The translations under genes were made by a program, and so were the position numbers. This document shows positions 8,673-18,902 of a stretch of DNA of 64,000 nt, in pieces. The stretch spans positions 2,253,001 through 2,317,000 of the forward strand of contig JADJPV010000001.1 of the NCBI GenBank assembly GCA_016713085.1, given 5' to 3'. Each line of letters begins with the position of its first letter. Positions within the stretch are counted from its first letter, which is position 1. This DNA comes from Chitinophagaceae bacterium. Lineage in GTDB: Bacteria > Bacteroidota > Bacteroidia > Chitinophagales > Chitinophagaceae. The notes beneath the pieces were generated by a model. The model had not been told where the DNA came from, did no database searches, and saw nothing but the letters and a program-made list of their open reading frames with translations.

Positions 8673-9100
8673 GCAGTTATGAATTTTGTAAGTTCTTTGT
8701 TGTTTACCCACAGAAGCAATTGCAAAGGTGGGCGGGCCTTCCTTCACCAAGGCTTTGGGAGGCGAGCAAATTTAACAGATTTAGCCCTGCAATCCTTAAT
8801 TTTGTTGCCCACTTACTGTGTAATGCTCAGCTCAGGCAATAGTAATAAAGATTTGAGCGAAGTAGTAACGATTGTAATCCGTCATTATTTCAAGGATGCT
8901 GTAGAAAGGGGAATGAAAAGAATTTTTTAAGTCTTCTTTCACAAACTCTGGTCATCGTTCCTTGCGTCGCACACTTGTACTCTTGGTTCAATGCGGATCA
9001 AAAAAAAGTTGAAACGGGTTCAGAAACCTGAAGTGAGTGACACAACAAAGGCAAAATTGAAACACAAAGCTGGTATCAAAAATAATAATCGAAACGGTCA
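8673..9100. other. 428-bp divergent intergenic region between ftsX and leuS
   Basis: No convincing gene. Open frames here have no recognisable content. The only regulatory-looking element is the minus-strand TAAATTTG noted for ftsX; nothing resembling a full promoter or a T-box/leader was found ahead of leuS. Confidence 0.5.
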
Positions 9101-12079
9101 ATGGAATACAAGTTTAGAGAAATAGAAAAGAAATGGCAGGCACACTGGAATGAAACACATGCGTATAAAGTTTCTAATACAAGTGACAAACCTAAGTTTT
9201 ACGTGCTGGATATGTTCCCTTATCCAAGTGGTGCAGGCTTGCATGTGGGTCATCCTTTAGGATATATTGCCAGTGATATTTATTCACGGTTCAAAAGGTT
9301 GAAAGGATTTAATGTACTGCACCCGATGGGTTATGATGCATTTGGATTACCGGCCGAGCAGTATGCCATTGAACATGGAGTACACCCGGCCGTTAGTACC
9401 GATCAGAACATTAATAATTTCCGCAGGCAGTTAGATAATATCGGTTTCTGTTACGATTGGGACCGTGAAGTGCGTACCTGCGATCCCGGTTATTACAAAT
9501 GGACGCAATGGATCTTTTTACAACTATTCAATAATTTCTATAACCGTCACACAAATAAAGCAGAACCGATTGCTAATTTGATTGCATCGTTTGAAGCAGA
9601 GGGTTCTTCAACTCACGGCTACCGACTATCGACTACCGGCTTTACTGCAGCTGAATGGAAAGGGTATGATGATGCAGCGAAGCAAAGTATCCTCATGGAC
9701 TATCGCCTTGCCTACTGTGGTTTTGGTGAAGTAAACTGGTGCGAAGCATTGGGAACTGTACTGGCAAATGATGAAGTGGTGAATGGTGTAAGTGAACGTG
9801 GCGGACATCCCGTAGTAAAAAAGAAATTACGTCAATGGTATTTGCGTATTACAGAATATGCTGATCGTTTGCTGGAAGGGTTAGACAGAATTGAATTCAG
9901 CGACAGCATGAAAGAAATGCAAACCAACTGGATTGGAAAGAGTAGTGGGGCTGAGATAGATTTTAAAATCGTCAGTCGTGATGCGTCAGGCGTGAGTAAA
10001 CCCCTCACGACTATCGACTCACCACTCAGGGTGTACACAACAAGACCTGATACTATTTTTGGTGTTGACTTTATGGTGATTGCCCCCGAACTGGATTTAG
10101 TTGATCAGATTAAATCGGCTGAGCAGGCAACTGCTGTTGATGAATATATTGCTTATGTAAAAAGCCGCAGTGAACGTGAACGCCAGGCGGAGAAAAAAAT
10201 CAGTGGTGTGTTTACAGGTTCTTATGCACTGAATCCGTTTGATGGAAAAGAAATTCCTATCTGGATTTCTGAATATGTACTGGCAGGTTATGGTACAGGT
10301 GCTATTATGGCTGTACCCTGTGGCGATGAAAGGGATCACAAGTTTGCCACTCATTTTAATATTCCCATCACGAATATCATTGGCAGTTATTACAATGGTG
10401 AAGAAGCGAACCCTACCAAGGAAGCAACACTTGAAAACAGCGGTTTCTTAAATGGTATGCTCATGAAAGATGCCATTGATGTGGCGATCAATAAAATTGA
10501 AGAGTTGGGTATTGGTGTACGCAAAGTGAATTTTAAAATGCGTGATGCTGCCTTCAGCCGTCAGCGGTATTGGGGTGAACCATTTCCAATTGTTTGGAAA
10601 GATGGGGTTGCTTATCCATTAAGTGAAGATCAGTTACCTCTGTTATTACCGTAAGTTGAAAATTATAAGCCAGTACCAGAGGGCGAAGGTCCTGTTGCCA
10701 ACATACCAGACTGGATAAATCAATTCGGGTGTGAAATCCCCCCTTTGGGGGGTGGGGGGGCTTTGGAAACGAATACAATGCCCGGTTATGCAGGTTCTTC
10801 ATGGTACTTCTTACGTTATATGGATCCGCATAACGACAAAGCATTTTGCGACCGTACCGTTTCTGATTACTGGAACCAGGTTGATTTATATATTGGCGGA
10901 ACAGAACATGCAGTAGGACATTTATTGTACAGCCGCATGTGGACGAAAGCTTTGTATGATCTTGGGCATATTGGTTTTGATGAACCATTTAAAAAGTTGG
11001 TGAATCAGGGGATGATACAAGGTTCATCGAGGTTTGTGTATAGATATAAATTTGAGTTTAAGAAAGAGTATGATAGTATAAATCAAATCCTATCAAAGTA
11101 TCAAATTTTTATTTCTAACGATATTAGAGATAAAGTTAAACCCAGCTTCTATATTGAAGAATATAATCTTGTCGATATTCTCTCAAACTTAATCCCAGAA
11201 CTGAAAGAAAATAATTTTACAGCAGAAAAGTTTGATGGCGTCGAAGTGAGTCTTTTTGATTTACACGTTGATGTAAATATTGTTGATGGCCTTGAGTTAG
11301 ATACAGAAGCATTTAAAAGATGGAAACCAGATTTTAGCAACGCTGTATTCTTGTTGAATAATGATAACAAATATATCTGCGGCAGTGAAGTAGAGAAGAT
11401 GAGTAAGTCTAAATTCAACACGGTTAATCCTGATGATCTGGTAAACAGGTACGGCGCAGATACTTTCCGCATGTATGAAATGTTTCTCGGTCCGGTAGAG
11501 ATCAGCAAACCATGGGATACAAAAGGCATTGAAGGTGTTCACCGTTTCCTGAAAAAGTTATGGCGTTTGTTTTACGACGAAGTTAAAGGACAAGTGTGGA
11601 AGGATGAAAAACCAAACGACGCCGAATTGAAAGTGCTGCACAGAACCATCAAAAAAATTGAAGATGATACAGAACGTTTCAGTTTCAACACCGGTGTAAG
11701 TACATTCATGATTGCAGTGAATGAACTCAGTGATCTGAAATGCCACAAGAAAGAAATTCTGGAACAGTTACTCATCATGCTCACTCCTTATGCGGCGCAT
11801 GTGCGTGATGAACTTTGGGATTTGCTGGGTCATAAAGACAGTATTCTGGATGCCAGCTTCCCCAAATTTGAAGCGAAGTATGTTGCTGAATCAAGTAAAG
11901 CATACCCAGTTGCCATCAATGGTAAAACAAGAGCTGAGCTTACACTTGACTTAAATATTACACAGGTTGAAGTGGAACAGATCGTGTTGAGTAATGAAGT
12001 GGTGCTGAAATGGCTCGACGGTAAACAACCAAAGAAGATCATTTACGTAAAGAATAAAATGATCAACCTGGTAGTATAA
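9101..12079 (+). CDS. leuS: Leucyl-tRNA synthetase, interrupted by an in-frame TAA at 10652-10654
   Basis: Charges tRNA-Leu; class Ia. HVGHPLGY (the HIGH motif, residues 48-54) and KMSKS (about residue 766) are both present, with the CP1 editing domain between (TTRPDTIFG; GTGAIMAVPCGDERD) and a C-terminal anticodon-binding region. Bases 9101-10651 and 10655-12079 are in the same frame, separated only by TAA where the family usually has Glu (LLPE-LENY; here LLP-stop-VENY), so one G-to-T change explains it. The gene should be single-copy and essential, so a sequence error is the first suspicion. Three palindromic-repeat insertions (9611-9640, 9971-10029, 10736-10768) and an AT-rich extra segment at about 11040-11240 keep the frame. 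A strong terminator follows. Confidence 0.93.
9611..9640. repeat. Short repeat (GACTATCGACTA family) inside leuS
   Basis: Contains CGACTATCGACTACC, shared almost exactly with 10008-10023 (CGACTATCGACT-ACC with one extra C) and with the pyrD element at 32571-32622 (GACTATCGACTA on the minus strand). It is translated in frame as about ten residues (THGYRLSTTG) in the connective region of LeuRS. Confidence 0.65.
9971..10029. repeat. Second GACTATCGACTA-type palindromic repeat inside leuS
   Basis: GTCGTGA (9975-9981) and TCACGAC (10005-10011) are inverted, and CGTGAG/CTCACG is a shorter inner pair; the arm continues into CTATCGACTCACC. It adds about 17 residues (SRDASGVSKPLTTIDSP) just before the conserved LRVYTTRPDTIFG of the editing domain. 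Confidence 0.65.
10736..10768. repeat. CCCCTTTGGGG-type palindromic repeat inside leuS
   Basis: CCCCCCTTTGGGGGG is a palindrome followed by a TGGGGGGG tail. The same layout (C-rich arm, CTTTGG or CTTTAG, G-rich arm, then T plus G-run) occurs in pyrC at 53994-54040 and at the 3' end of the mutS-like gene at 52194-52216. It is translated as EIPPLGGGGAL just before the conserved ETNTMPGYAGSSWY of LeuRS. Confidence 0.7.
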
Positions 12080-12102
12080 TTTTTTACCGTTTATAAATAA
12101 CC

Positions 12103-12143
12103 AATCCCGGAATCAGCAACTTGCTGATTCCGGGATTTTTTTT
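12103..12143 (+). terminator. Strong rho-independent terminator of leuS
   Basis: Arms 12103-12119 and 12121-12137 are perfect reverse complements (AATCCCGGAATCAGCAA) and are followed by a run of eight T. Ends 64 bases after the leuS stop. Confidence 0.92.
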
Positions 12144-12230
12144 ACAAATTGAATACGGCTGCAAATTGTTCTGAACGGTTATCTGTCAATTGCTTTTCCT
12201 CGTACATTGCTGTTCCAAAATCAATTAACA

Positions 12231-15200
12231 ATGAAACTTATTGTTTTTCTCCTGCTGTTGTTTGCAGAAACTGCGTTTTCTCAAACAGGAAATGCTTATT
12301 TCCTTTCCAATCCAACCTTAACACCCGATGGTGAAACAGTCATCTTCAGTTATGAAGGTGATTTGTGGAAAGCAGCCGTTAAAGATGGACAGGCCACACG
12401 TATCACAGCCATGCAGGGTTATGAAACATCAGCAAGGGTTTCACCCGATGGGAAATGGATTGCCTTCAGTGGAAGACAATACGGAAATGTGGATGTATTC
12501 ATCATGTCAGTCAATGGTGGTGATATAAAGCAACTTACTTTTCACAGCAGTGCTGATGAAGTAACCAGCTGGAGCTGGGATTCCAAATACATTTATTTTA
12601 ACAGTGGCCGCAACGGACAAATATCAGGTTTTAAAGTGTCGAAAGATGGCGGTACTCCTTTAAAAATATTTGCCGATTATTTCTTCCTGTACGATCACAA
12701 TCTTGTGGAGCATCCAACATCAGGTGAAATCTTTTTCAATGATACATGGGAAAGCAATAACCAGGTGCAGCGTAAAAGATACAAGGGAGCATTTAATCCC
12801 GATATTCAATCGTACAATCTTAAAACAAAGCAGCATAAGAAATACACTACCTGGGAAGGAAAAGATTTCAGCGCAAGTATTGACCGTAAAGGAGCTGTTT
12901 ATTTTATTTCTGATGAAGCGAACGGACAATACAATTTGTACGCAATCGCAGGCAGCAATAAAAAAGCGCTGACTAAATTTTCTTCTTCCATCAAAACTCC
13001 GCAGGTAAACGCTGATGGAGGAAAGATTGTGTTTGAGAAGGATTACCAGCTGTGGATCTATGATGTGGCAACAGGCAAAGAGAACAGGCTCGCTATTTCT
13101 ATTTCACGGAATAATATTCTTCCCAAAGAAAAAGATTTTGATGTAAAAGGAAATATCTCGGCCTTTGATGTATCACCCGATGGGAAGAAAATAGCTTTCA
13201 CAGCAAGGGGTGAATTATTTGTAAGCGATGCAGAAGGTAAATTTATTCAGGAGGTTGATCGTAATACCGTTGAACGTGCAGCAGAAGTAAAATGGCTGAG
13301 CGATAATAAAACATTGCTGTACACACAAACACTGAAAGGGTACACCAATCTCTATACAATTACAGCAGGAACAAACAATGCACCTAAACAGATCAGTAAT
13401 GATTTGCGGAACAACCATTCCATTACATTCAACAAAACAAGAACAAAAGCAGTTTATCTCAGCGGCAGAAATGAAGTACACCTGCTTGATTTGAAAACAA
13501 TGGCTGATAAATTAATTGTGAAAGATGAGATCTGGGGTTTTCAAAACAGCAACCCGGGTTTTTCATCCAATGATGAATATATTGTATTCACTGCCTACCG
13601 AAATTTTGAACAGGATATCATTGTATATAATATCGGTGAAAACAAAACCACCAATTTTACAAAAACGGGTATTTCAGAAACAGATCCAATCTGGTCGCCA
13701 GATGGACAGTATATTTATTTTACTTCACAACGCTTAAAACCATCTTATCCTTTCGGTACAAATTCAGCACATGTGTATCGCATTCCACTTGAAAAACTTA
13801 ATGCACCTTTCCGGATGGATAAGTTCAGTGAATTGTTTACAGAAGAAAAGAAAGACACAGCACAGAGGAAAAAATCAGCAGCCGATTCTATTAAAAAAAC
13901 AATCATCATCGATCAGGACAGGCTGATGGAAAGAATTGAGCAGGTAAGTCCGCAGTTTGGTCAGCAGTTTTTACAGCAGGTATATCAAAAGGGAGAAAAG
14001 ACAACGGTCCTCTTCAGCAGTAATCATGCAGAAGGACAATACTCCTTATGGAAAACAACCATTGAACCTTTTGAACAAAATAAAACTGAACGTATTGCAG
14101 GTGTAATGGGCGGCGGCTTTGATTTTGTGCAAACCGGGGATAAGTATTTTATTCTTATCAACGGAACCATTAACAAACTGAACCTCGATGCAAATAAAGC
14201 TGATCCCATCAATATGAATTTTGTGTACAGAAGAAATCTTGCCGGTGAGTTTGATCAGATGTTTGACGAAGCATGGGCACAGATGCAGGAAAATTATTAT
14301 GATGAAAATTTCCATGGGCTCGACTGGAAAAAAACAAAGGAATACTATCAACAGTTTCTGCCTTATCTCAACAACCGTGCAGATCTGCGCATCCTGTTAA
14401 ATGATATGCTGGGCGAACTGAATTCTTCACACCAGGGATTTTCAACATTTGGCGCAGATGAAAGCATTGCATTACAGAACCGTACCATGGAAACAGGAAT
14501 TGTGTTTGATAATGAACAGCCTTACCAGGTGAAGTATGTGGTAAAACGTTCAGCTGCTGATAAGAAGGGAATTGATTTGAAGCCAGGTGATGAGTTAATA
14601 AAAGTAAATAACGAAATAGTTGACAAAACAGTTGACAGAAGTTTTATTTCACCAAGCCTTCGCTTGATACAGAAATGAAACTCACTTTCAGCAGAGGCGA
14701 TCAGACAATTGAAGTGAAGCTGCACCCAGATGCAAGCATGTTCAGCACTCTTTACGAAGAATGGATTGACCGTAACCAGCAAACAGTTGATGAGAAAAGC
14801 AAGGGACGAATTGCATATGGTTATATGAAGAATATGGGTACAGGTGAACTTGACCAGTTTATTACGGATATGACACAGGAGCTGCAGAACAAAGATGCAT
14901 TGATTCTTGATCTGCGTTATAATACAGGTGGCAATGTTCATGATGAAGTGCTGAAGTTTTTATCGCAGCGTTCTTACCTGCAATGGAAATACCGTGAAGG
15001 TGCAGCAACACGTCAGCCGAATTTTTCACCAAGTGATAAACCAATAGTCCTGCTTATTAATGAGCAATCGCTCAGTGATGCTGAAATGACAGCACAGGGA
15101 TTCAAAGCTTTGAAGCTGGGAAAGATCATTGGTAATGAAACATACAGATGGATCATCTTTACATCGGGTGTTGGATTAGTTGATGGTTCATTCGTTCGTA

Positions 15201-15358
15201 TGCCTGCCTGGGGTTGTTACAGCCTGGAAGGAAAAGACCTGGAAGTAACAGGTGTACAGCCTGATATTCTTGTTATCAATACCTTTGAGGATAAAGTATC
15301 AGGAAAAGATCCGCAGCTAATGAAAGCAATTGAAGAAATATTAAAACAACTAAAATAG
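12231..15358 (+). CDS. Tricorn-like S41 protease with PD40 beta-propeller (frameshifted)
   Basis: Secreted or periplasmic peptidase of about 1042 residues. A signal peptide (MKLIVFLLLLFAETAFS) is followed by repeated PD40/WD-like blades (VSPDGKWIAFSG, FDVSPDGKKIAFTA, WSPDGQYIYFTS), a tricorn core (DEAWAQMQENYYDENFHGLDW), a PDZ segment and an S41 catalytic domain with NEQSLSDAEMTAQGFK carrying the nucleophile Ser. The frame breaks near 14642-14645: a TTTT run where one more T restores the frame as SFYFTKPSLDTEMKLTFS. The upstream frame ends at 14678, and the rest is read from a frame that also has an ATG at 14675. Start at 12231 because it opens the signal peptide. The lipoprotein gene follows 6 bases later. 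Confidence 0.88.
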
Positions 15359-15364
15359 CAGAGA

Positions 15365-15799
15365 ATGAAGTATTTGATCTTAGCAGTGGCAATCGCTTTT
15401 ACAGCATGTAATGGTGGGAAGAATAACAGTAATGAGCCTTATACAGCCGAACGAAAAACAGTAAGTGCTATGGCGGTAAAAGAATATACGGAAGATGTAA
15501 ATGATCAGCTGAATCCCGACTGGAAATTTAAAGTGGCTTTGTTTGAACAAAAAGAATCGCTCAAGTATGAAGTAAGGTTTCAGTACAAAGAAGTAACGGG
15601 TGAAAAGATTTTTTCGTTTCCTAATATGGGATTTATGCCCAAGCCTGAACTGAGAAAAGGTCCTGAAAAATTTTCATGCATTATTGGTTTTTACGATGCT
15701 GACAGTACGTTCATGGAGTTGCGGATGGTTCAAGTGGAAAATGAAAACCTGGTGTACCGGCATTTGAAAGAATACAAAGTGGAGGAGGCGAAGAAATAA
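15365..15799 (+). CDS. Predicted lipoprotein of unknown function
   Basis: A 144-residue protein with a lipoprotein signal peptide: MKYLILAVAIAFTAC with the lipobox Cys at residue 15, followed by a polar Asn/Gly linker. The mature domain is beta-rich and unfamiliar to me. It begins 6 bases after the tricorn-like protease, so it is probably in its operon and anchored in the envelope. A hairpin terminator follows. Confidence 0.8.
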   Translation: MKYLILAVAIAFTACNGGKNNSNEPYTAERKTVSAMAVKEYTEDVNDQLNPDWKFKVALFEQKESLKYEVRFQYKEVTGEKIFSFPNMGFMPKPELRKGPEKFSCIIGFYDADSTFMELRMVQVENENLVYRHLKEYKVEEAKK

Positions 15800-15807
15800 A
15801 ATTTTCT

Positions 15808-15926
15808 CTCACGCAGAGGTACAGAGTATGCAGAGAAGAAAATAAAAAAGGGAGATTACTTTAAAAGTAATTTCCCTTTTTACATAAGATTGAATTGTAT
15901 TTCTCCGTGCTCTCAGTGTCTCCTTG
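15808..15926. repeat. CGCAGAG-type inverted repeats flanking a terminator
   Basis: The left block at 15808-15838 (CACGCAGAGGTACAGAGTAT region) and the reverse complement of the right block at 15901-15926 (AAGGAGACACTGAGAGCACG) are similar GCAGAGA-type sequences, common as dispersed intergenic repeats in this phylum. Between them is the hairpin at 15844-15881. Confidence 0.55.
15844..15881. terminator. Bidirectional terminator between convergent genes
   Basis: AAAAAGGGAGATTACTT pairs with AAGTAATTTCCCTTTTT (one G-T wobble-type mismatch), A-run on the left and T-run on the right, so it can end both the lipoprotein operon and the opposing gene. Confidence 0.8.
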
Positions 15927-15931
15927 GCAAC

Positions 15932-17029
15932 TCACTGCTTTCGCACAAACCGAATCATCGCACTGCTGTTTTCTGTACTTTCTAAATTGGCTGTATAGCG
16001 TTGCTTATTTACATAGGCAATCATATAAGATGTATTGGGTGGAATGGCTCCTAAATTCTCAGCCACCATTACCAGTTCATTTGCTTCACTTAGCATACTC
16101 ACTGCAAACTTTACAACATAAGGTTTGTCGCTCAAACGCACATGCTCAAAAACAAGTTTGTTATTCATGAACAGTGAAATTGAATCACCGTCAATTTCTG
16201 CATTGTCGTAGAAATGAATTTCAATCGTATCGCCTTCCAGTGGCAATTCAGTAGTTAAAACTTTTTTACGTTCAATAAACTTCTCTACAATAGCCGGAGC
16301 TTTTGAAATAGCCGGTGCCGTTTCATTTTTGGGAAGAACAGGAGTAGTTTCTGTTTTTGTGATTTGCTGAACAGTATCTTTTTGAACAGGTGGACTTGTT
16401 TTTACCACAACAGGTTCGGGATTTGATCTTTCCACTCGTGGAGGATTAATCACTTCCGGTACAGGTGTTACAGCAACAGCTTCCGGTTGCTTTGTTACTC
16501 GGTGAATGGCTGCAATACTGTCAATAAACTCCGGGTCATTGGTGCCCACAGTATAATTCTCAATTACATAATCCCATTCATCTTTAAAAGCAGGAGTTTC
16601 AATTTTATCGAGATGCAGATCACCTTTGTTTTTCTGCTCTTCTTTTGTTACTGCTTTTCCATCAAGCATCATCACACCTTCACCGGGGCAATTAAAATCT
16701 GCCTCCATCAGCAGGGGGAGTTCTCCCGGTGATATAATATTTGCCCGTGGAGATTTAGCTTCCAGCAATTCATCATCCCACCAAACTACTTCATTGGTTT
16801 GCTGGTTGAAATATCCTTTCACTGCATAACGGCGGTAATTAGTTGCTGACTCGTAATAATAGGAAGTGCCGAATAAACTGTCGCCACGCTGCACCAGTTT
16901 TAATTCAAGTTTTGATGGCCGTAATCCATTGCCTACTTTTCCTTTCCACACACCGGTAATCATTTGTGCATGCGAAACAGAAAAGCTGATGAGTAAAAAG
17001 GAAAGGAAAAATACGATTCGATTATTCAT
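15932..17029 (-). CDS. Secreted protein with lipocalin-like N-domain and Pro-rich linker, function unknown
   Basis: A 365-residue protein with a signal peptide (NNRIVFFLSFLLISFSVSHAQ). Residues about 24-130 form a beta-rich domain (GVWKGKVGNGLRPSKLELKL, GDSLFGTSYYY) of the kind seen in lipid- or ligand-binding barrels. A long Pro/Val/Thr/Lys-rich linker (about 175-250) follows. The C-terminal domain carries DGDSISLFMNNKLVFEHVRL and GAIPPNTSYMIAYVNKQRY, a module I have seen at the ends of other Bacteroidota envelope proteins but cannot name. It is transcribed towards the tricorn operon and ends at the shared terminator. Confidence 0.8.
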   Translation of the reverse strand: MNNRIVFFLSFLLISFSVSHAQMITGVWKGKVGNGLRPSKLELKLVQRGDSLFGTSYYYESATNYRRYAVKGYFNQQTNEVVWWDDELLEAKSPRANIISPGELPLLMEADFNCPGEGVMMLDGKAVTKEEQKNKGDLHLDKIETPAFKDEWDYVIENYTVGTNDPEFIDSIAAIHRVTKQPEAVAVTPVPEVINPPRVERSNPEPVVVKTSPPVQKDTVQQITKTETTPVLPKNETAPAISKAPAIVEKFIERKKVLTTELPLEGDTIEIHFYDNAEIDGDSISLFMNNKLVFEHVRLSDKPYVVKFAVSMLSEANELVMVAENLGAIPPNTSYMIAYVNKQRYTANLESTENSSAMIRFVRKQ

Positions 17030-17137
17030 AGAATGGTCAAGGTATAGTCTTTAAAACGTATTGTTAATTGAAATATTTTCCAGGTAGAAATGATTTCAGC
17101 AGTTACAGGTATCTTTAATGCGAAATACTTTGTTAAA

Positions 17138-17833
17138 ATGACAGCACCACTCATCAATATTTTAGAAAAGAACAGGCATCTGTATTATCCGGTAGTTCCA
17201 TTTGAACCCGGCAAAGACAAATTGCTGAAGATGGATTTTACAGAAGCCAATAAAGATCTTACCAAAACTATCATAGAAGATGTAACACTGTACAGTGATT
17301 ATGTTGATCAGAAACTGAAACAGGCTTCTGCAAAATTTGGCATTGGTGGTTATGCTGAGCATCGTTCTGTATACAGCAGAAGTAAAGTGTTTGATGCAGT
17401 TGATGGTGGCGAACCAAGAAGACTGCATTTGGGAATTGATATCTGGGGCGAAGCAGGAACACCCGTATATGCCCCGCTGGGAGGAATGATCCACAGTTAT
17501 AAATTCAATGATCAGTATGGTGATTACGGGGCAACCATTATTTTACTTCATCAGTTAGATGGCGTTGCATTTTACACATTGTACGGGCATTTATGTTTGC
17601 ATGATCTTGCAATGGTTGACGGGCAATATATTAACCGTGGACAGGAGTTTGCTCACTTTGGAGTGCCTGCAGAAAATGGCCACTGGCCTCCGCATCTTCA
17701 TTTCCAGATCATTGACAACCTGGAATTAAATGAAGGTGATTATCCCGGTGTATGCAGAATGAGCGATAAAGATTTCTATTTAAAAAATTGCCCTGATGCT
17801 GATTTGATTTTACAGATGAATCAACACCTGTAA
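17138..17833 (+). CDS. M23 (LytM-type) peptidoglycan metallopeptidase family protein
   Basis: The 231-residue protein carries the M23 zinc motifs: RRLHLGIDIWGEAGTPVYAP (His and Asp ligands) and, near the C-terminus, GHWPPHLHFQ (H-x-H). Between them, YTLYGHL is the usual family segment. These enzymes cut peptidoglycan cross-bridges or, in some Bacteroidota members, act on other peptides. I see no signal peptide, so the location is uncertain. The frame is open from 17090 (ATG), but the family-like N-terminus begins at the ATG at 17138 (MTAPLINILEK). ruvB starts 37 bases downstream on the same strand. Confidence 0.85.
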   Translation: MTAPLINILEKNRHLYYPVVPFEPGKDKLLKMDFTEANKDLTKTIIEDVTLYSDYVDQKLKQASAKFGIGGYAEHRSVYSRSKVFDAVDGGEPRRLHLGIDIWGEAGTPVYAPLGGMIHSYKFNDQYGDYGATIILLHQLDGVAFYTLYGHLCLHDLAMVDGQYINRGQEFAHFGVPAENGHWPPHLHFQIIDNLELNEGDYPGVCRMSDKDFYLKNCPDADLILQMNQHL

Positions 17834-17870
17834 CTTTATTGTTTAGTTTTACATTAAGTTACAACGTGAA

Positions 17871-18902
17871 ATGGCAAATCCCAATTTAAATAGCGACAAA
17901 GAAGCATTAACCTCTGCTGAGAAGGAGTTTGAAAATAATATCCGTCCATCGAGTATTGAAGAATTTTCAGGTCAGTCGCAGATTATTGATAACCTGAAGA
18001 TATTTATCAAGGCGGCAAAGATGAGAGGTGAAGCGCTGGATCATGTATTGTTTCATGGCCCTCCCGGTTTGGGCAAAACAACATTGAGCCGTATTGTGGC
18101 AAATGAGTTGGGCGTGAATATTAAAGAAACATCGGGGCCTGTAATTGAAAAGCCAGGCGATCTTGCCGGACTGCTGACTAATCTTGAACCGAATGATGTG
18201 TTGTTTATAGATGAAATTCATCGCTTAAGTACTGTTGTTGAAGAATATTTGTATGCGGCGATGGAAGATTACCGGATTGATATTATGATTGACAGCGGAC
18301 CCAATGCAAGAAGTATCCAGATCAATCTCAATCCATTTACATTGGTGGGTGCAACAACAAGAAGCGGTTTACTGAGTGCACCATTGTTATCAAGATTTGC
18401 CATTAAATCAAGACTGGAATATTACAATGCTGAAACATTGCAGAAGATTGTTCTGCGTGCTGCTGGAATTTTAGGGGTGAAGATCACCAGCGATGCAACA
18501 AAAGAAATTGCCGGAAGAAGCCGGGCTACGCCACGTATTGCCAATGGTTTACTGAGGCGCATGCGTGATTTTGCACAGGTACTTGGCAATGGTGTGATTG
18601 ATCTCGGAGTAACACAACATGGTTTGAAAGCATTGAACGTAGATGAATATGGTTTAGATGATATGGATAATAAAATTCTGCTCACCATTATTGATAAATT
18701 TAAAGGGGGGCCTGTTGGTATTACCACCATTGCAACTGCTGTTGGAGAAGAGTCAGGTACACTCGAAGAAGTGTACGAACCATTCTTAATACAGGAAGGA
18801 TTTTTACAGCGTACACCAAGAGGCAGGGAAGTAACAGCCAAAGCATATGAACATTTGGGAAAGAAACCGTACAGCGGTGCAGGTCCAACATTGTTTACCT
18901 GA
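17871..18902 (+). CDS. ruvB: Holliday junction branch migration helicase RuvB
   Basis: AAA+ motor that, with RuvA, drives branch migration at Holliday junctions. FHGPPGLGKTTLSRIVANELG is the Walker A region, FIDEIHRLSTVVEEYLY Walker B, VGATTRSGLLSAPLLSRF the sensor/arginine-finger segment, and RTPRGREVTAKAYEHLG the C-terminal winged helix. Length (343 residues) and start are normal for the family. It abuts the stop of the convergent response-regulator gene with no spacer. Confidence 0.98.
   Translation: MANPNLNSDKEALTSAEKEFENNIRPSSIEEFSGQSQIIDNLKIFIKAAKMRGEALDHVLFHGPPGLGKTTLSRIVANELGVNIKETSGPVIEKPGDLAGLLTNLEPNDVLFIDEIHRLSTVVEEYLYAAMEDYRIDIMIDSGPNARSIQINLNPFTLVGATTRSGLLSAPLLSRFAIKSRLEYYNAETLQKIVLRAAGILGVKITSDATKEIAGRSRATPRIANGLLRRMRDFAQVLGNGVIDLGVTQHGLKALNVDEYGLDDMDNKILLTIIDKFKGGPVGITTIATAVGEESGTLEEVYEPFLIQEGFLQRTPRGREVTAKAYEHLGKKPYSGAGPTLFT

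Noticed and set aside
8673..9100. A small open frame on the plus strand between ftsX and leuS
   Set aside because: No start with family-like sequence, no recognisable protein and it partly overlaps ftsX antisense.
10745..12079. LeuRS second half as a true beta subunit with its own start
   Set aside because: ATG/GTG starts exist, but the joined frame continues from the first half with no gap and Aquifex-type splitting is elsewhere in the protein; kept only as an alternative in the findings.
14675..15358. A separate S41 peptidase gene starting at ATG 14675
   Set aside because: The sequence before the ATG is open and family-like in the same frame from about 14642; a one-base slip in the preceding T-run explains the split better than two genes.
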